This document shows positions 19,713-32,864 of a stretch of 64,000 nt of DNA, piece after piece. The notes beneath the pieces are model-generated. The model ran no database searches, had not been told where the DNA came from, and saw nothing but the letters and a program-made list of their open reading frames with translations. Source of the stretch: Latilactobacillus fragifolii (GTDB lineage Bacteria; Bacillota; Bacilli; Lactobacillales; Lactobacillaceae). Both the position numbers and the translations under genes were made by a program. The stretch lies in assembly GCF_905332535.1 (NCBI RefSeq), contig NZ_CAJOCF010000001.1, forward strand, positions 186,001 through 250,000, in the 5' to 3' direction. The stretch's first letter is position 1. Each line of letters starts with the position of its first letter.

Positions 19713-20241
19713 ATATGCAGTCGGACAACGCTATGCAAAGGCATTATTTTCCCTTGCAGAACAAGAGCAACAATTTGAAAGTATCCATGAAGAGATACAA
19801 GCACTCGAGATTATTTTCAATGACAACCCAAGATTGGGTGCAGTTCTGACTGATACGACTTTATCTGGATTGAAACAACGTGAGCTTCTAAAAAAACTTG
19901 CCGGTGAATTTAGTACGCTCATGCAACACTTTTTAAGCCTTGTTTTTGACTATCAAAGAATGGCTGAGATGCCATACATTATTGCGGCCTATGAAGATCT
20001 GTATGATCAAAAGATGGGGATTGCGCATGCTAAGGTAACGTCGGCTGTTGCTTTAGATGACGATCAAATCGCAAAAATTAGTCAAAGTTTTGCTAAACGT
20101 GAAGGCCTCAATCAGGTCTTAGTAGAAAGTATCGTAGATCCAGATATTATTGGTGGGATTGTACTGGAATCGAATCACAAGGTGATCGATGGCAGTGTTA
20201 AACATGGCTTAGATCAAATCAAGTCATTACTATTGAAATAG
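19699..20241 (+). CDS. atpH: F1Fo ATP synthase subunit delta
   Basis: Delta links the peripheral stalk to the top of F1. The 180-aa protein has an N-terminal helical bundle beginning [20 protein letters not shown] and the family's C-terminal motif [13 protein letters not shown] with a following [15 protein letters not shown]. An upstream extension to 19678 is possible but unsupported; the ATG at 19699, inside the end of atpF, gives the usual N-terminus. Confidence 0.93.
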   Translation: MKLDKYAVGQRYAKALFSLAEQEQQFESIHEEIQALEIIFNDNPRLGAVLTDTTLSGLKQRELLKKLAGEFSTLMQHFLSLVFDYQRMAEMPYIIAAYEDLYDQKMGIAHAKVTSAVALDDDQIAKISQSFAKREGLNQVLVESIVDPDIIGGIVLESNHKVIDGSVKHGLDQIKSLLLK

Positions 20242-21807
<1,566 letters not shown>

Positions 21808-21819
21808 GGGGTGAATTAA

Positions 21820-24223
<2,404 letters not shown>

Positions 24224-24235
24224 AAAGGGGCGTTA

Positions 24236-24673
24236 ATGATGGCAGAAGAACAAAAGGTATTAACCGTTAATATCGTGACCCCAAGTGGGATTGTCTATGA
24301 TCACCACGCTACATTGTTGGTTGTACCAGCGATGGCCGGTCAACTTGGTATTATGGCTAATCATGAGCCAATTATTACCCCTTTAGAGATTGGTGAGATT
24401 CGCGTTAAACGGACTGATGATCCAGCGCGTGAAGATGCAATTGCGGTCAATGGTGGGTTCATGGAAGTGAGCCATAACGTTGCTTCAATTGTTGCTGATA
24501 GCGCTGAACGTGCGCGTGATATTGATATTACGCGTGCACAAAGTGCTAAGGAACGTGCTCAAAACGCAATTAAAGAAGCATCTGAACATAATGATACTGA
24601 CGAATTACGCCGAGCTCAAATTGCACTTCAACGTGCGATGAACCGGATCAACGTTAAGAATCATTTATCGTAG
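24236..24673 (+). CDS. atpC: F1 ATP synthase subunit epsilon
   Basis: Epsilon is the regulatory subunit that couples and inhibits F1. An N-terminal ten-strand barrel (with GIMANHEPIITPL) is followed by a C-terminal two-helix region rich in Ala, Arg and Glu. Two adjacent ATGs (24236 and 24239) follow AAAGGGG; the second has slightly better spacing. It is the last gene of the atp operon and is followed by a strong terminator. Confidence 0.95.
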   Translation: MMAEEQKVLTVNIVTPSGIVYDHHATLLVVPAMAGQLGIMANHEPIITPLEIGEIRVKRTDDPAREDAIAVNGGFMEVSHNVASIVADSAERARDIDITRAQSAKERAQNAIKEASEHNDTDELRRAQIALQRAMNRINVKNHLS

Positions 24674-24678
24674 GATTC

Positions 24679-24714
24679 AAAAGCCTTAAACCATTAACGG
24701 TTTAAGGCTTTTTT
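24679..24714 (+). terminator. Terminator of the atp operon
   Basis: A perfect 14-bp stem (AAAAGCCTTAAACC with its complement) has a 6-nt loop and a T tract. Confidence 0.92.
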
Positions 24715-24760
24715 GTTTCTTAAGATTCAGTCCGGTGGGCAGACAAATCCTATTTCGGTA

Positions 24761-24769
24761 TGTTACAAT
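24761..24769 (+). promoter_or_regulatory. Extended -10 promoter before the DUF1146-murA genes
   Basis: TG-T-TACAAT is an extended -10 element 32 bp before the GTG start. No good -35 is visible. Confidence 0.5.
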
Positions 24770-24800
24770 GTTTGCATATCACAAAAGGGGCGTTATTTAA

Positions 24801-25034
24801 GTGCAATCAATCGGATTACAGGCAGTTATTTCAATTATTAGTCATATTGGGTTTATTTTGATTAGTTTTTACGGCTTACAATCCATCCGGTTTGAACAAT
24901 TTTTCAAGCCGAATCATGTCCGTCAAGTACAGATTGTCATGGTATTTCTCGCTATTGTGATGGGCTACACTGTTAGCCAATTCTTTTTAGAAATAATCGC
25001 GCAGGCTAAAAACGTTATTTTTTTAGTCCCATAA
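24801..25034 (+). CDS. DUF1146 (YwzB-like) membrane protein
   Basis: This is a 77-aa protein with two predicted membrane helices (about 4-26 and 45-68) joined by a basic loop ([12 protein letters not shown]). It matches the small DUF1146/YwzB family found between atpC and murA in lactobacilli and bacilli. The GTG start is supported by AAAGGGG 10 nt upstream. The function is unknown. The position before murA suggests an envelope-related role, which is inference. Confidence 0.75.
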   Translation: MQSIGLQAVISIISHIGFILISFYGLQSIRFEQFFKPNHVRQVQIVMVFLAIVMGYTVSQFFLEIIAQAKNVIFLVP

Positions 25035-25062
25035 ACTAGCAGTCTTATTCGGAGGGAAACTC

Positions 25063-26364
25063 TTGGAAAAATTGATTATACAAGGCGGTCAACGATTAGT
25101 TGGCGAAGTTCAAATCGAAGGCGCCAAAAACGCAGTATTACCAATTATGGCGGCTGCCTTATTAGCAACCGACGGACCCGTTCAATTGACGAACGTTCCG
25201 ATTTTATCTGATGTCTTCATGATGCAAGATGTATTAAAGAGTTTAGATGCTAAAGTTGAGTTTGATGAACAACGAAACCAATTAACCATTGATGCCAGTG
25301 GTGACTTAAATTTTGAAGCGGCTTTTGAATATGTTTCAAAAATGCGTGCTTCCATCGTTGTGATGGGGCCGCTATTAGCGCGCTTAGGGCACGCACGGGT
25401 TGCGATGCCAGGTGGTTGTGCTATTGGCTCACGACCTGTTGATTTACATTTGAAAGGCTTTGAGACGCTTGGTGCAACCATTCATCAAAATCATGGTTAT
25501 ATTGAAGCCAAAGCGACCCGTTTAGTGGGCTCAAACATCTATTTAGATTTTCCAAGTGTCGGTGCGACACAAAACATTATGATGGCTGCTACTATGGCTG
25601 AAGGGACAACGGTGATTGAAAACGTTGCTCGCGAACCTGAAATTGTGGATCTTGCTAATGTCTTAAACAAGATGGGAGCAAACGTTTTTGGTGCCGGAAC
25701 GGAAACTATTCGGGTGGAAGGTGTACCAGCTTTACACGGGACAGACCACAGTATTGTACAAGACCGAATTGAAGCAGGAACCTTCATGGTTGCGGCTGCG
25801 GCCACACAGGGAAATGTCTTGATTAAAGAAGCAATTGCCGAACACAACAAACCACTCCTGTCAAAATTAGTGGAAATGGGTGCGGAAGTGATTGATGAAG
25901 AAGCTGGTGTCCGAATTATTGGCCCTGCTGAATTAAACGCATGCAATATTAAGACGTTACCTTACCCAGGTTTTCCAACGGATATGCAAGCACAGATGAC
26001 AACGCTCCAATTACTCGCCAAGAACACGAGTGTTATGACCGAAACAGTATTTGAAAATCGCTTCATGCATTTAGAAGAACTTCGTCGGATGAATGCTGAT
26101 TATCAAATTGAAGGTCAATCAGTTGTGCTTTACGGTGATACACATTTTAATGGGGCTGAAGTGGCTGCAACGGATTTAAGAGCTGCCGCAGCACTCGTTA
26201 TTGCTGGGTTAGTAGCCAATGGTGAAACATTGGTTACGAATCTCCAATACATGGATCGGGGCTACTATCATTTCCATCAAAAATTACGAGCACTTGGGGC
26301 GCATATCAGCCGCGCTGATTTTGATGCTGCTGGGCACCGAATTAAACAAGCTAAACTTGCATAA
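25063..26364 (+). CDS. murA: UDP-N-acetylglucosamine 1-carboxyvinyltransferase
   Basis: MurA transfers enolpyruvate from PEP to UDP-GlcNAc, the committed step of peptidoglycan synthesis and the fosfomycin target. The catalytic Cys lies in [14 protein letters not shown], so the enzyme has the fosfomycin-sensitive Cys form, and the substrate Lys is in [12 protein letters not shown]. 433 aa is somewhat longer than the typical 420-430. The TTG start is set by GGAGGG 6 nt upstream. Linkage to atp and mbl identifies it as the MurA1-type copy. Confidence 0.94.
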   Translation: MEKLIIQGGQRLVGEVQIEGAKNAVLPIMAAALLATDGPVQLTNVPILSDVFMMQDVLKSLDAKVEFDEQRNQLTIDASGDLNFEAAFEYVSKMRASIVVMGPLLARLGHARVAMPGGCAIGSRPVDLHLKGFETLGATIHQNHGYIEAKATRLVGSNIYLDFPSVGATQNIMMAATMAEGTTVIENVAREPEIVDLANVLNKMGANVFGAGTETIRVEGVPALHGTDHSIVQDRIEAGTFMVAAAATQGNVLIKEAIAEHNKPLLSKLVEMGAEVIDEEAGVRIIGPAELNACNIKTLPYPGFPTDMQAQMTTLQLLAKNTSVMTETVFENRFMHLEELRRMNADYQIEGQSVVLYGDTHFNGAEVAATDLRAAAALVIAGLVANGETLVTNLQYMDRGYYHFHQKLRALGAHISRADFDAAGHRIKQAKLA

Positions 26365-26372
26365 AACAGACT

Positions 26373-26407
26373 AGCGGCGCCTACTATTTCAGTGGACGCT
26401 GCTTTTT
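26373..26407 (+). terminator. Terminator after murA
   Basis: AGCGGCGCC pairs with GGACGCTGCT with one G-U and a mismatch, followed by a T tract. Confidence 0.7.
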
Positions 26408-26444
26408 ATTTTGCCAAATCATGATACTAAAGGTATCTGTCTTA

Positions 26445-26453
26445 TGGTATAAT
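26445..26453 (+). promoter_or_regulatory. Extended -10 promoter of mbl
   Basis: TG-G-TATAAT is a consensus extended -10 located 38 bp before the ATG. The -35 is weak. Confidence 0.6.
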
Positions 26454-26491
26454 GTTTTACTGAATATAGTTCTCGGAAGGAGCAACACTAA

Positions 26492-27481
26492 ATGGCTAAA
26501 GATATCGGGATTGACTTGGGAACTGCCAACGTCTTAATTAACGTTAAAGGAAAAGGCATTGTCCTAAACGAACCTTCAGTTGTTGCGATTGATACCCAAA
26601 CTAAAAAAGTTTTAGCGGTTGGCTCAGAAGCGTATCGGATGGTTGGCCGGACACCTGGTAACATTCACGCTGTTCGTCCATTAAAGGATGGGGTTATCGC
26701 TGATTTCGACATTACAGAAGAAATGTTAGCGTATTTTATTAATAAATTAAATGTAAAGGGCTTCCTATCAAAACCGAATATTTTGATTTGTTGTCCAACG
26801 AATATTACATCGATTGAACAAAAAGCAATTGTTGAAGCTGCCGAAAAATCAGGCGGTGGTAAAGTCTTCTTGGAATTAGAACCGAAAGTGGCAGCTGTTG
26901 GGGCTGGCATGGATATTTTCCAACCACGCGGTAATATGGTGATTGATATCGGTGGTGGGACTAGTGATGTTGCTGTACTTTCAATGGGTGAAGTAGTCAC
27001 AAGTCGTTCATTGCGTCTTGCAGGCGATAAGATGAATAGTGAAATTGCCGCATACGTTAAGAAGAAACATAATCTATTAATCGGTGAACATACAGCTGAA
27101 ACAATTAAGTTAACCATTGGTAACGTTTGGCATGCCGATCCTAGTGAATCAATTGAAGTTCGCGGGCGAGACATGGTCAGTGGTTTGCCACAATCTGTCT
27201 CAATTAGCGCGGATGAAGTTGAATCAGCTTTACATGAAACAATGATGGAAATCATTGCAGCTGCTAAAGAGGTATTAGAAGGGACACCCCCCGAATTATC
27301 AGCTGATATTATTGATCGTGGTATTATGTTAACGGGTGGCGGTGCTTTATTACGTAATATCGCCAGCTTGTTCTCTGAACATTTAAAGGTCCCAGTCGTT
27401 TTAGCAGAAAATCCAATGGATGCTGTGGCTTTAGGGACAGGTATCTTACTAGATAATATTGAACATAAACGCGCTTACTAA
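26492..27481 (+). CDS. mbl: Actin-like cell-shape protein, Mbl/MreB
   Basis: This actin homologue positions the lateral wall-synthesis machinery in rod-shaped cells. Phosphate-1 DLGTANV, phosphate-2 DIGGGTSDVAVL and the adenosine loop LTGGGALL are intact; 329 aa is typical. Location after murA and away from mreCD marks it as Mbl-like. With rodA downstream it supports rod morphology. GGAAGGAG precedes the ATG. Confidence 0.92.
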   Translation: MAKDIGIDLGTANVLINVKGKGIVLNEPSVVAIDTQTKKVLAVGSEAYRMVGRTPGNIHAVRPLKDGVIADFDITEEMLAYFINKLNVKGFLSKPNILICCPTNITSIEQKAIVEAAEKSGGGKVFLELEPKVAAVGAGMDIFQPRGNMVIDIGGGTSDVAVLSMGEVVTSRSLRLAGDKMNSEIAAYVKKKHNLLIGEHTAETIKLTIGNVWHADPSESIEVRGRDMVSGLPQSVSISADEVESALHETMMEIIAAAKEVLEGTPPELSADIIDRGIMLTGGGALLRNIASLFSEHLKVPVVLAENPMDAVALGTGILLDNIEHKRAY

Positions 27482-27513
27482 GCCGCATTCTATTAAAGAA
27501 GGATTGTGATTGT

Positions 27514-27696
27514 GTGTATCAATCAAATTTTGAAGAACACGTTAAACCCGTTTTAAAGAAAATTTTGTTAGTTATCGTGCTCATAATTGTTGCGTTATTA
27601 GTGGGGCAGATGATTGGTTTTGCAATTGGTGGCCAGAATCCATTGGCCGTTTTCTTGCCGAGCACGTGGAGTCATATTATTAATTTCTTACAGTAG
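27514..27696 (+). CDS. EpuA-like small membrane protein (annotated in relatives as RNA polymerase subunit beta-like)
   Basis: A 60-aa peptide with a basic N-terminal segment and one long hydrophobic helix (about 17-42) ends in NPLAVFLPSTWSHIINFLQ. This layout matches EpuA-family peptides that sit beside murA or mbl in Firmicutes. The family's automatic label as an RNA polymerase subunit has no support in the sequence. The GTG start has GAAGGA 10 nt upstream. The function is unknown. Confidence 0.65.
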   Translation: MYQSNFEEHVKPVLKKILLVIVLIIVALLVGQMIGFAIGGQNPLAVFLPSTWSHIINFLQ

Positions 27697-27721
27697 CATA
27701 CGCTAAAGTGAGGCAGATAAA

Positions 27722-27979
27722 TTGCGGAAAATATTAATTGGGCTGATACGTTTCTATCAAGCGGGAATTTCACCATTATTGCCACCGAGTTGCCGATATT
27801 ACCCAACGTGCTCGAGTTACATGATTCAAGCGATTCAAAAACACGGTGCTATTTTAGGATTAATGATGGGCATTGGTCGCATATTGCGGTGTCATCCGTT
27901 TATAAGGGGCGGATACGATCCAGTACCAGAACATTTCACCGTTTTGCGCAATCGACAGCAAGACGAAACACAAAAGTAA
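27722..27979 (+). CDS. yidD: Membrane protein insertion efficiency factor YidD
   Basis: YidD is a small peripheral membrane protein that assists YidC-dependent insertion. The family pattern [22 protein letters not shown] with three cysteines is conserved, followed by [17 protein letters not shown]. 85 aa is normal. The TTG start is supported by GTGAGG 8 nt upstream. It lies in a run of envelope genes. Confidence 0.93.
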   Translation: MRKILIGLIRFYQAGISPLLPPSCRYYPTCSSYMIQAIQKHGAILGLMMGIGRILRCHPFIRGGYDPVPEHFTVLRNRQQDETQK

Positions 27980-28008
27980 GTTTAAGAAGTGAGGGGTTCA
28001 ACATAACT

Positions 28009-28239
28009 ATGTCAAAAAAAGAACAAAAAATTACTGTCACCATTGATGATATCAAGCGTAACGGCCAAGAAATGACGAGCGTCATGGTCGGTAAAAATGA
28101 AATTGGTGTTATCATAGAAGATAGCGTTAAGAAACGTTTTGAAGCAACTGTTGAAGGGACTGGTCAAAGTATTATTACTAAGACACACGACGATGCAGTT
28201 AACGAATTACTACGGGAGTACCATTTACACCAAGGTTAA
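28009..28239 (+). CDS. DUF2969 family protein
   Basis: A 76-aa soluble protein beginning MSKKEQKITVTIDDI and ending REYHLHQG matches the lactic-acid-bacterial DUF2969 family of unknown function. An overlapping longer frame from 27790 only arises by reading through yidD in another frame. The ATG at 28009 with GTGAGGGG upstream is the likely start. It sits between yidD and rodA as in related species. Confidence 0.8.
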   Translation: MSKKEQKITVTIDDIKRNGQEMTSVMVGKNEIGVIIEDSVKKRFEATVEGTGQSIITKTHDDAVNELLREYHLHQG

Positions 28240-28265
28240 TTCTTAAGAATTAATTAGAATTACAG

Positions 28266-28295
28266 TAACCCGGCGGAATTCTGGCCGGGTTATTT
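28266..28295 (+). terminator. Terminator before rodA
   Basis: TAACCCGGC pairs perfectly with GCCGGGTTA. The T tract is short. A TATAAT sequence at 28297-28302 directly after it may be the rodA -10. Confidence 0.65.
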
Positions 28296-28332
28296 ATATA
28301 ATGAGAGCAGAATTGATTGAAGGAGACTTAGC

Positions 28333-29532
28333 ATGCCAAAGGAAGTAGAAACAACAGAAGATTCCTCACGAGTTGATTATGGAATCGTCTTTTCAGTCTT
28401 TATGCTAGCATTGATTGGCTTGATGTCGATTTATGTGGCGACGACCCATGATACGTCAGGTGCTAGTTCGACCCGAGCTGTCATTATGCAAGCGGCGTGG
28501 TACGTGATTGGTGGCATTGCAATCGTCGCCATTATGCAGTTTGATTCAGAACAATTATGGCGGATTGCGCCACTGGCTTATGGGTTAGGAATATTCCTCC
28601 TGATTGCCGTTTTAATCTTTTATAACCGGGCAGTGGCCTTGCAAACTGGGGCAAAGAGTTGGTTTTCACTTGGGCCAATCTCATTTCAACCGTCTGAAGT
28701 TATGAAGCCGGCGTATATCTTAATGTTAGGGAGAGTTGTTACACAACACAATACGGCTTATCCAGAACATACGATTAAGACTGACTGGATATTACTTGGA
28801 CGAATGTTACTATGGACCCTCCCGGTGATGGTTCTATTGAAATTACAAAATGACTTTGGGACCTTATTAGTGTTTGTTGCTATCTTGGGGGGCATCATCC
28901 TAGTTTCAGGTGTGACTTGGAAAATTTTAGGACCTGCGATTGCAGTCTTAGTCGCTGTTGGGGGGACAGCCCTCACGCTAGCGGCGACGACCCCTGGCCG
29001 TGCTATCTTGACGCATCTGGGTTTTAAAACGTACCAATTTAATCGAATTGATGCTTGGTTGCATCCATTCGATAATACTGCTAGTACTAGTTTACAATTA
29101 TCACAGAGCTTAAAAGCAATTGGTTCTGGTCAGTTATTCGGTAAAGGCTTCAATCAAGTCCAAGTCCACGTGCCAGTGCGTGAATCCGATATGATTTTTT
29201 CTGTCATTGGTGAAAACTTTGGCTTTATCGGTTCATGTTTTGTCATCCTTTTGTACTTCTTGTTGATTTACCAAATGATTCGGGTCACATTCGACACGAA
29301 GAATGAATTTTATGCATATGTATCAACGGGGGTCATTATGATGATCTTATTCCATGTTTTCGAAAACATTGGGATGAGCGTTGGTTTATTACCATTGACC
29401 GGGATTCCATTGCCGTTTATCTCGCAAGGGGGTTCATCGTTGTTGGGGAACCTAATTGGCGTTGGGTTTATCATGTCGATGCGTTACCATTATAAGAGTT
29501 ACATGTTCAGTGAAGCTGAAGATACTTTCTAG
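28333..29532 (+). CDS. rodA: Peptidoglycan glycosyltransferase RodA
   Basis: This SEDS-family glycan polymerase works with class B PBPs in lateral wall elongation. About ten membrane helices are visible, with the family signatures FQPSEVMK and, near the C-terminus, GIPLPFISQGGSSLLGNLIGVG. The length of 399 aa fits RodA/FtsW. With mbl 1 kb upstream it belongs to the elongasome. AAGGAG precedes the ATG. Confidence 0.92.
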   Translation: MPKEVETTEDSSRVDYGIVFSVFMLALIGLMSIYVATTHDTSGASSTRAVIMQAAWYVIGGIAIVAIMQFDSEQLWRIAPLAYGLGIFLLIAVLIFYNRAVALQTGAKSWFSLGPISFQPSEVMKPAYILMLGRVVTQHNTAYPEHTIKTDWILLGRMLLWTLPVMVLLKLQNDFGTLLVFVAILGGIILVSGVTWKILGPAIAVLVAVGGTALTLAATTPGRAILTHLGFKTYQFNRIDAWLHPFDNTASTSLQLSQSLKAIGSGQLFGKGFNQVQVHVPVRESDMIFSVIGENFGFIGSCFVILLYFLLIYQMIRVTFDTKNEFYAYVSTGVIMMILFHVFENIGMSVGLLPLTGIPLPFISQGGSSLLGNLIGVGFIMSMRYHYKSYMFSEAEDTF

Positions 29533-29545
29533 GAGTGAAAGACGG

Positions 29546-29854
29546 ATGACGATGGAAAATAATGATTATTTTTGGACAGAGGAAATTGCAGCCTCAATCA
29601 GAAGAATTGGAATCACTAAAGCCGCTCAAAATGAGTTTGGATCAATCAAGTTTGTTGATGTGCCAAGTGTTGGGCAAAAATTAACGGTCAATGAAACCTT
29701 GGTGGCTATTGAAGCTGAGAAGATGGTCCAAGATTTTGACAGTCCATTAGCTGGTGAGTTAGTAAACGTCAACACATTATTAGCGGACAATCCGGGATTA
29801 TTAAATGCAGATAACGAAAAAGATGCGTGGATTGCTGATATTCGGGTTGACTAG
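29546..29854 (+). CDS. Stand-alone GcvH-like lipoyl-domain protein
   Basis: A 102-aa lipoyl/biotinyl-like domain with the fold pattern of glycine-cleavage H protein. The modified Lys would be in VAIEAEKMVQDF; this motif differs from the ESVK of true GcvH and resembles the EAMKM of biotinyl domains. No gcvP or gcvT is nearby, so a role in lipoate relay or storage is more likely than glycine cleavage, by analogy with GcvH-L proteins. AGGAG stands 10 nt before the ATG at 29546; a second ATG is at 29552. It follows rodA by 13 bp. Confidence 0.8.
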   Translation: MTMENNDYFWTEEIAASIRRIGITKAAQNEFGSIKFVDVPSVGQKLTVNETLVAIEAEKMVQDFDSPLAGELVNVNTLLADNPGLLNADNEKDAWIADIRVD

Positions 29855-29896
29855 GTAATAACTTAAACAATAATTTGTTTTTTTAAATAGTCTTGC

Positions 29897-29925
29897 TTGA
29901 CTTTTAATGGAACTTTAATTATGAT
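29897..29925 (+). promoter_or_regulatory. metN: Promoter of the metNIQ T-box transcript
   Basis: TTGACT and TATGAT are 17 bp apart, placing the transcription start near 29932. Confidence 0.75.
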
Positions 29926-29931
29926 AGGTAC

Positions 29932-30212
29932 TACTTAATACAAGCGATGAAAAGATGAGTAATTTAGTTAGTAGCATTTTAAGAGAGTCCGGACAGGTGT
30001 AAGCGGATAATGTGAACACTAGATGAATATGGTCTTTGAGCAATTCATTTGGTAAGGTTTAACTGAGCTGAGTGCGGGGGTTGCCCGATATAGCGAACGA
30101 GTATCAATTTGGTACTTTGTAAGGCGATTACTGTGAGGTAATCGTGAATTAAGGTGGTAACACGCATTTAGCGTCCTTTCTCTCATTGATTTGAGAGGAA
30201 GGATTTTTTTTT
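29932..30212 (+). promoter_or_regulatory. T-box leader, probably tRNA-Met responsive
   Basis: The leader has the T-box layout. A long stem I region contains AGAGAG, and a possible ATG specifier lies in GAATATGGTC (30029-30031). The T-box-like AAGGTGGTAACACGC is at 30151-30165. It ends in a terminator whose stem is TCCTTTCTCTCA with TGAGAGGAAGGA followed by nine T residues. The bulge UGGU would pair with the 3' end of a tRNA having discriminator A, as in tRNA-Met. Uncharged tRNA would stabilise the antiterminator and permit metNIQ transcription. The specifier assignment is inference supported by the downstream genes. Confidence 0.85.
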
Positions 30213-30242
30213 GGCATTTTTAAAGAAGAGGGAGCGATTAGG

Positions 30243-31277
30243 ATGTTGCAATTAAAACAAGTAGGGAAAAACTTTATCCGTGAACAAAAAACATTCGCCG
30301 CATTAACCGATGTATCCTTGAACATTGAAGCCGGCGAAATCTATGGTATTATCGGGTATTCTGGTGCTGGGAAGAGTACGTTAATTCGCCTCTTAAATGG
30401 ACTAGAAAAGCCAACCACTGGGGATGTCCTCGTTGAGGGCCAATCAATTGTGGGGTTGAGTGAACAAGCAATGCGACCGATTCGGCAAAAGATCGGGATG
30501 ATTTTTCAACATTTTAACCTACTCTGGTCAAAGACTGTCCTAGAAAATGTTATGTTACCACTAAAACTGGTTGGCGTTCCCAAAGCACAACGCCAAGCAA
30601 AGGCCCGTGAATTATTAAAAGTTGTTGAATTGACCCATTTAGAAACGGCTTATCCAAGTGAGTTATCTGGTGGGCAGAAACAACGGGTGGCAATTGCACG
30701 GGCATTGATTAGTGATCCGAAAATTTTATTGTGTGATGAAGCAACGAGCGCTTTAGATCCGAAAACGACCAATTCAATATTAACGTTACTAGCTCAGATT
30801 AATCGGGAGATGGGGATTACAATCGTCCTTGTCACACACGAAATGGATGCTGTTCGGCGAATTTGTCAACGGATGGCCGTTATGGAAAGCGGTCGGTTAA
30901 TCGAAGAAGGGACTGTGCATGAAATCTTCGAAAGACCACAAGCAGCTGCGACTAAGGCATTTGTTGCTGAATTATTGGTCGTGACATCGAGTGAAACGGC
31001 TGCTTCGATCAATCAACTGCTCGAACGGGTGCCAAATGGGACAATCGTGCAACTGCGTTTTAATGAATCCCAAGCAAGCCAACCGGTGATTGGCCGATTG
31101 ATGCGACAATATCCAGCCGTTGAAATTAGTGTCATCAGTGGGAGCTTACAACAAACCATCAATGGGGCACTTGGCTATTTATACATTCAAATTCAAGCCA
31201 ATCCGAGTGATTTAAAAGCGGTGCTTGCAGAGTTAGCACAACAAACAATCGAAGTTGAGGTGGTACGTCATGGATAA
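30243..31277 (+). CDS. metN: Methionine ABC importer ATPase
   Basis: MetN energises methionine uptake. Walker A GYSGAGKST, signature LSGGQKQRVAIARAL, Walker B ILLCDEATSALD and switch THEMD are intact. The C-terminal extension (about 250-344) is the NIL/ACT-like domain that mediates inhibition by internal methionine. It is the first gene after the T-box and overlaps metI by 8 bp. Confidence 0.95.
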   Translation: MLQLKQVGKNFIREQKTFAALTDVSLNIEAGEIYGIIGYSGAGKSTLIRLLNGLEKPTTGDVLVEGQSIVGLSEQAMRPIRQKIGMIFQHFNLLWSKTVLENVMLPLKLVGVPKAQRQAKARELLKVVELTHLETAYPSELSGGQKQRVAIARALISDPKILLCDEATSALDPKTTNSILTLLAQINREMGITIVLVTHEMDAVRRICQRMAVMESGRLIEEGTVHEIFERPQAAATKAFVAELLVVTSSETAASINQLLERVPNGTIVQLRFNESQASQPVIGRLMRQYPAVEISVISGSLQQTINGALGYLYIQIQANPSDLKAVLAELAQQTIEVEVVRHG

Positions 31278-31959
31278 CGTAAACGGATTTCAATCCTATT
31301 TTCAATTTAAGCAAGTGAATTGGCCGAGTATGTGGCAAGCAACTTTTGAAACAGTTTGGTTAACGATTGTTAGTGTTTTATTAGTGGCCATCTTAGGATT
31401 AGCCCTTGGGTTAATCCTTTATCAAACTAACACCGGTGGTGGCCGCGTAAGCCGCATTTTGAATGGTGTTGTGGCTTTGTTCGTCAATATCTTTCGGTCA
31501 ATTCCGTTCATTATTTTAATCGTTTTATTGATTCCATTAACCAAAGGGGTGATGGGGACAATGATTGGTCCGAAAGCGGCTATTCCAGCACTAATCGTGT
31601 CAGCCGCACCATTTTATGCGCGACTAGTTGAATCAGCTTTTCGTGAAGTGGATGGCGGGGTGCTTGAAGCAACTCGTTCAATGGGCGCTTCAAAAGCCCA
31701 AATCGTCTGGCAAGTATTGTTGCCAGAAAGTATGCCAGCGCTTGTCTCCGGTTTAACGGTCACTGCAATCTCACTTGTTGGTTATACCGCAATGGCGGGT
31801 GTGATTGGTGCCGGTGGTCTTGGCAATCTTGCTTATCAAGACGGCTTCCAAGCTAACCAAAACGCGATTACATTAGTCGCAACTGTCATTATTTTAATCA
31901 TCGTGTTTGTTTGTCAAAAAACAGGCGACCTTGTTGTTCAACACATTGATCATCGTTAA
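31270..31959 (+). CDS. metI: Methionine ABC importer permease
   Basis: MetI has five membrane helices and the BPD permease EAA loop (LEATRSMGASKAQIVWQVLLPES) that docks to MetN. GAGGTGG stands 6 nt before the ATG at 31270, inside the metN end, giving 229 aa; an upstream extension to 31255 lacks support. It belongs to the MetI/D-methionine family. Confidence 0.95.
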   Translation: MDNVNGFQSYFQFKQVNWPSMWQATFETVWLTIVSVLLVAILGLALGLILYQTNTGGGRVSRILNGVVALFVNIFRSIPFIILIVLLIPLTKGVMGTMIGPKAAIPALIVSAAPFYARLVESAFREVDGGVLEATRSMGASKAQIVWQVLLPESMPALVSGLTVTAISLVGYTAMAGVIGAGGLGNLAYQDGFQANQNAITLVATVIILIIVFVCQKTGDLVVQHIDHR

Positions 31960-31977
31960 ATTAAAGGAGGTACTCTC

Positions 31978-32799
31978 ATGAAAAAAAGTCGTTTAGGATT
32001 ATTAGTAGCCATTTGCTTATTAGGGGGCGCACTTGCCGCTTGTGGCAACCAACAGGCCAAGTCGAAGCGCAATACAATTGTTGTCGGTGCCTCAGCGATT
32101 CCACATGCCGCTATCTTGAAGTATGTTCAACCTGAATTGAAAAAAGAAGGGGTTAACCTCCAGATAAAAGTCTTTAATGACTATGTATTACCTAATAAAG
32201 CCTTGGCAAGTGGTGAATTGGATGCCAACTACTATCAACATAAACCGTTCTTGAAAAAAGCAAACAAAAACAACGGCTACAACTTGGTCAGTGCCGGCAG
32301 CATTCATTTAGAACCACTTGGCTTGTACAGTAAACAAGTTAAGAAATTAAGTGATGTGAAATCGGGTGCTAAAGTCTTGGTCTCAAGCAGCCAACCTGAC
32401 TGGGGCCGCGTCTTAACGATTCTAAAAGACGGCGGCTTAATCACCTTAAAATCAGGTGTGAATGCAGAGAATGCAACGTTTAAAGACATTGCCAGCAACC
32501 CAAAGCATCTCAAGTTTGAATACACGTTTGAACCTAAATTAATGCCGGAACTCTTGAAAAATGATGAAGGCACATTAGTCGCGATTAACTCAAACTATGC
32601 CGTTCAAGCCGGACTCAATCCCGAAAAAAATGCTGTGGCCCTTGAAAAGCAATCATCACCATTTGCCAACATTGTTGTGACAAAGCAAAAAGACCGTAAT
32701 AATCCAGCAATCAAGAAGCTCGTTAAAGCGCTCAAATCAAAGTCAACACAAGAATGGATTAAGCATCAATGGCATGGGGCAGTGTTACCAGTTAAATAG
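31978..32799 (+). CDS. metQ: Methionine-binding lipoprotein
   Basis: MetQ is the substrate-binding component anchored outside the membrane. A lipoprotein signal peptide with lipobox LAAC (Cys22) is followed by the NlpA/MetQ fold (GASAIPHAAILKYV, ELDANYYQHKPFL). 273 aa is typical. AAAGGAGG precedes the ATG. It closes the T-box operon, followed by a strong terminator. Confidence 0.95.
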   Translation: MKKSRLGLLVAICLLGGALAACGNQQAKSKRNTIVVGASAIPHAAILKYVQPELKKEGVNLQIKVFNDYVLPNKALASGELDANYYQHKPFLKKANKNNGYNLVSAGSIHLEPLGLYSKQVKKLSDVKSGAKVLVSSSQPDWGRVLTILKDGGLITLKSGVNAENATFKDIASNPKHLKFEYTFEPKLMPELLKNDEGTLVAINSNYAVQAGLNPEKNAVALEKQSSPFANIVVTKQKDRNNPAIKKLVKALKSKSTQEWIKHQWHGAVLPVK

Positions 32800-32801
32800 G
32801 C

Positions 32802-32836
32802 AAAAAGACAAGCCAAGTAAAGGCTTGTCTTTTTTT
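32802..32836 (+). terminator. Terminator of metNIQ
   Basis: AAAAAGACAAGCC pairs perfectly with GGCTTGTCTTTTT, followed by more T residues. Confidence 0.93.
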
Positions 32837-32864
32837 GACCATATTTGTATTATTTTTAATTTAA

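Noticed and set aside
26665-27255. Long open frame on the - strand inside mbl (196 codons), and similar ones in murA, tsaC and atpD
   Set aside because: They lie wholly antisense to strongly conserved genes, lack ribosome sites and have compositions expected of codon shadows.
27514-27696. RNA polymerase subunit
   Set aside because: The peptide is a single-helix membrane protein. The polymerase label used for its relatives is not supported by the sequence.
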